This document shows positions 4,456 to 5,046 of a DNA stretch of 5,046 nucleotides, in pieces. This DNA comes from Methylovulum sp. (GTDB taxonomy: Bacteria; Pseudomonadota; Gammaproteobacteria; Methylococcales; Methylomonadaceae). The notes under the pieces were generated by a model. That model was not told where the DNA came from and made no database searches. It worked only from the letters and a program-made list of their open reading frames with translations. The DNA lies in assembly GCA_004299465.1 (NCBI GenBank), contig SCST01000136.1:1-5046 (forward strand), read 5' to 3'. Position 1 is the first letter of the stretch, and each line of letters starts with the position of its first letter. The position numbers and the translations under genes were made by a program.

Positions 4456-5046
4456 TCACACGCCCAGCAAACACTCAAATTCCTCAATAGGCATCGGCCT
4501 GCCCAGCAGGTAACCCTGGTAGTTTGAGCAGCCGTTCAGTTTCAGGAAGGCGCGTTGCTCTTCGGTTTCCACGCCTTCGGCAATAACCTCCAGGTTCAGG
4601 TTTCCGGCCATGCCGATGATGATTTGTACAATGACGTTATCGCTGGATTTTATGCCGATATTGCTGACGAAAGACTGGTCGATTTTTAATTGCTCAAGCG
4701 GCAATTGCGCCAGGCAGGGCAGCGATGAGCAGCCGATGCCGAAATTATCCATCGAGAAATGTACGCCGATTTTTTTGAGCGCCAGCATTTTGATAATAGC
4801 GTCATCGATATTGCTGCGCACCAGGTTTTCGGTCAGTTCAAGTTTAAGCCGGCTGGGGTGGATGGCCGTTTTTTCCAATATGGCGCACACCCGCTCGACA
4901 AAATCAGGTTGATAAAATTGCCGTACGCTGATGTTGACGGCCAGTTGTAATTGTTGGGCCGGCGGTTTGTTTTCCCAGAGTTTGATCTGGCTGCAGGCCG
5001 CTTCCAGTATCCATTGGCTGATGGGCAGTATCAACCCGAGATCGGA
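4456..5046 (-). CDS. EAL-domain protein, c-di-GMP phosphodiesterase type (5' part beyond the right edge)
   Basis: The visible 196 residues are most of an EAL domain up to the protein's C-terminus; the frame is open to the right edge, so the EAL motif itself and any sensor or GGDEF domains lie outside. EAL enzymes hydrolyse cyclic di-GMP to pGpG at the membrane or in the cytoplasm. In fragment numbering, visible sites are: SDLGLILPISQWIL at 1-14; NIS with the metal-ligand Asn38; ELTEN with Glu70 and Glu73; the loop MDNFGIGCSSL at 99-109; LKID with Lys121; AEGVE with Glu157; and QGYLLGRPMP with Gln177. The loop normally reads DDFGTGYSSL; here the second Asp is Asn101, and Thr and Tyr are Ile and Cys. 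A TTG at 5034 is not a real start, because the domain continues upstream of it. Activity may be reduced, or the protein may act as a c-di-GMP sensor. Confidence 0.95.
   Translation of the reverse strand, partial: SDLGLILPISQWILEAACSQIKLWENKPPAQQLQLAVNISVRQFYQPDFVERVCAILEKTAIHPSRLKLELTENLVRSNIDDAIIKMLALKKIGVHFSMDNFGIGCSSLPCLAQLPLEQLKIDQSFVSNIGIKSSDNVIVQIIIGMAGNLNLEVIAEGVETEEQRAFLKLNGCSNYQGYLLGRPMPIEEFECLLGV

Noticed and set aside
4278..4487. 69-codon minus-strand frame downstream of the EAL gene
   Set aside because: It overlaps the end of the EAL gene in another frame and runs into the hairpin arm; no start signal or family resemblance was seen.

Overview
The window is a piece of a bacterial chromosome, probably gammaproteobacterial. 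This rests only on protein style (a type I methylase of the EcoR124I kind, a glycine-zipper outer-membrane-type lipoprotein, an EAL protein), moderate base composition and a dispersed GTAGGGCG-type palindromic repeat; no marker gene is present, so the assignment is tentative.

Left part (1-2796): a compact, one-directional train of small defence-type genes. It starts with the 3' end of an antitoxin-like gene overlapping a complete PIN-domain toxin (148-531). A 71-residue protein of unknown function follows (541-756). Next is a short ORF (774-980) that looks like the first ~50 codons of a P-loop ATPase of the RloC/PrrC-like anticodon-nuclease type, abruptly cut and fused to an unrelated tail. 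A 66-residue antitoxin-like protein (977-1177) comes next, then a full-length type I methylase subunit gene hsdM (1174-2796). The last three genes are linked by 4-nt ATGA/GTGA overlaps and are probably translationally coupled. No hsdS or hsdR is present in the window, so the restriction locus appears to be a relic or a split system.

Middle part (2797-3810): a ~129-bp imperfect palindrome, probably a REP/MITE-type dispersed repeat, sits directly behind the hsdM stop codon. Beyond it is a GyrI-like/effector-binding-domain protein (3035-3499) with a strong ribosome binding site. The 311-bp gap that follows is AT-rich. It contains three perfectly phased 11-bp CTTTAAT repeats (possible response-regulator boxes), a near-consensus sigma70-type promoter and a probable ~138-nt leader.

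Right part (3811-5046): a small glycine-zipper lipoprotein on the plus strand converges on an EAL-domain c-di-GMP phosphodiesterase-type gene on the minus strand that runs off the right edge. Between them is a long, nearly perfect hairpin (4267-4315). The EAL domain keeps most catalytic residues but has Asn in place of the second Asp of the usual DDFGTG loop.

No complete new system is demonstrated. The observations most worth following up are the eroded ATPase/hsdM locus, the phased repeats plus promoter/leader in the 3500-3810 gap, and the two palindromic elements.
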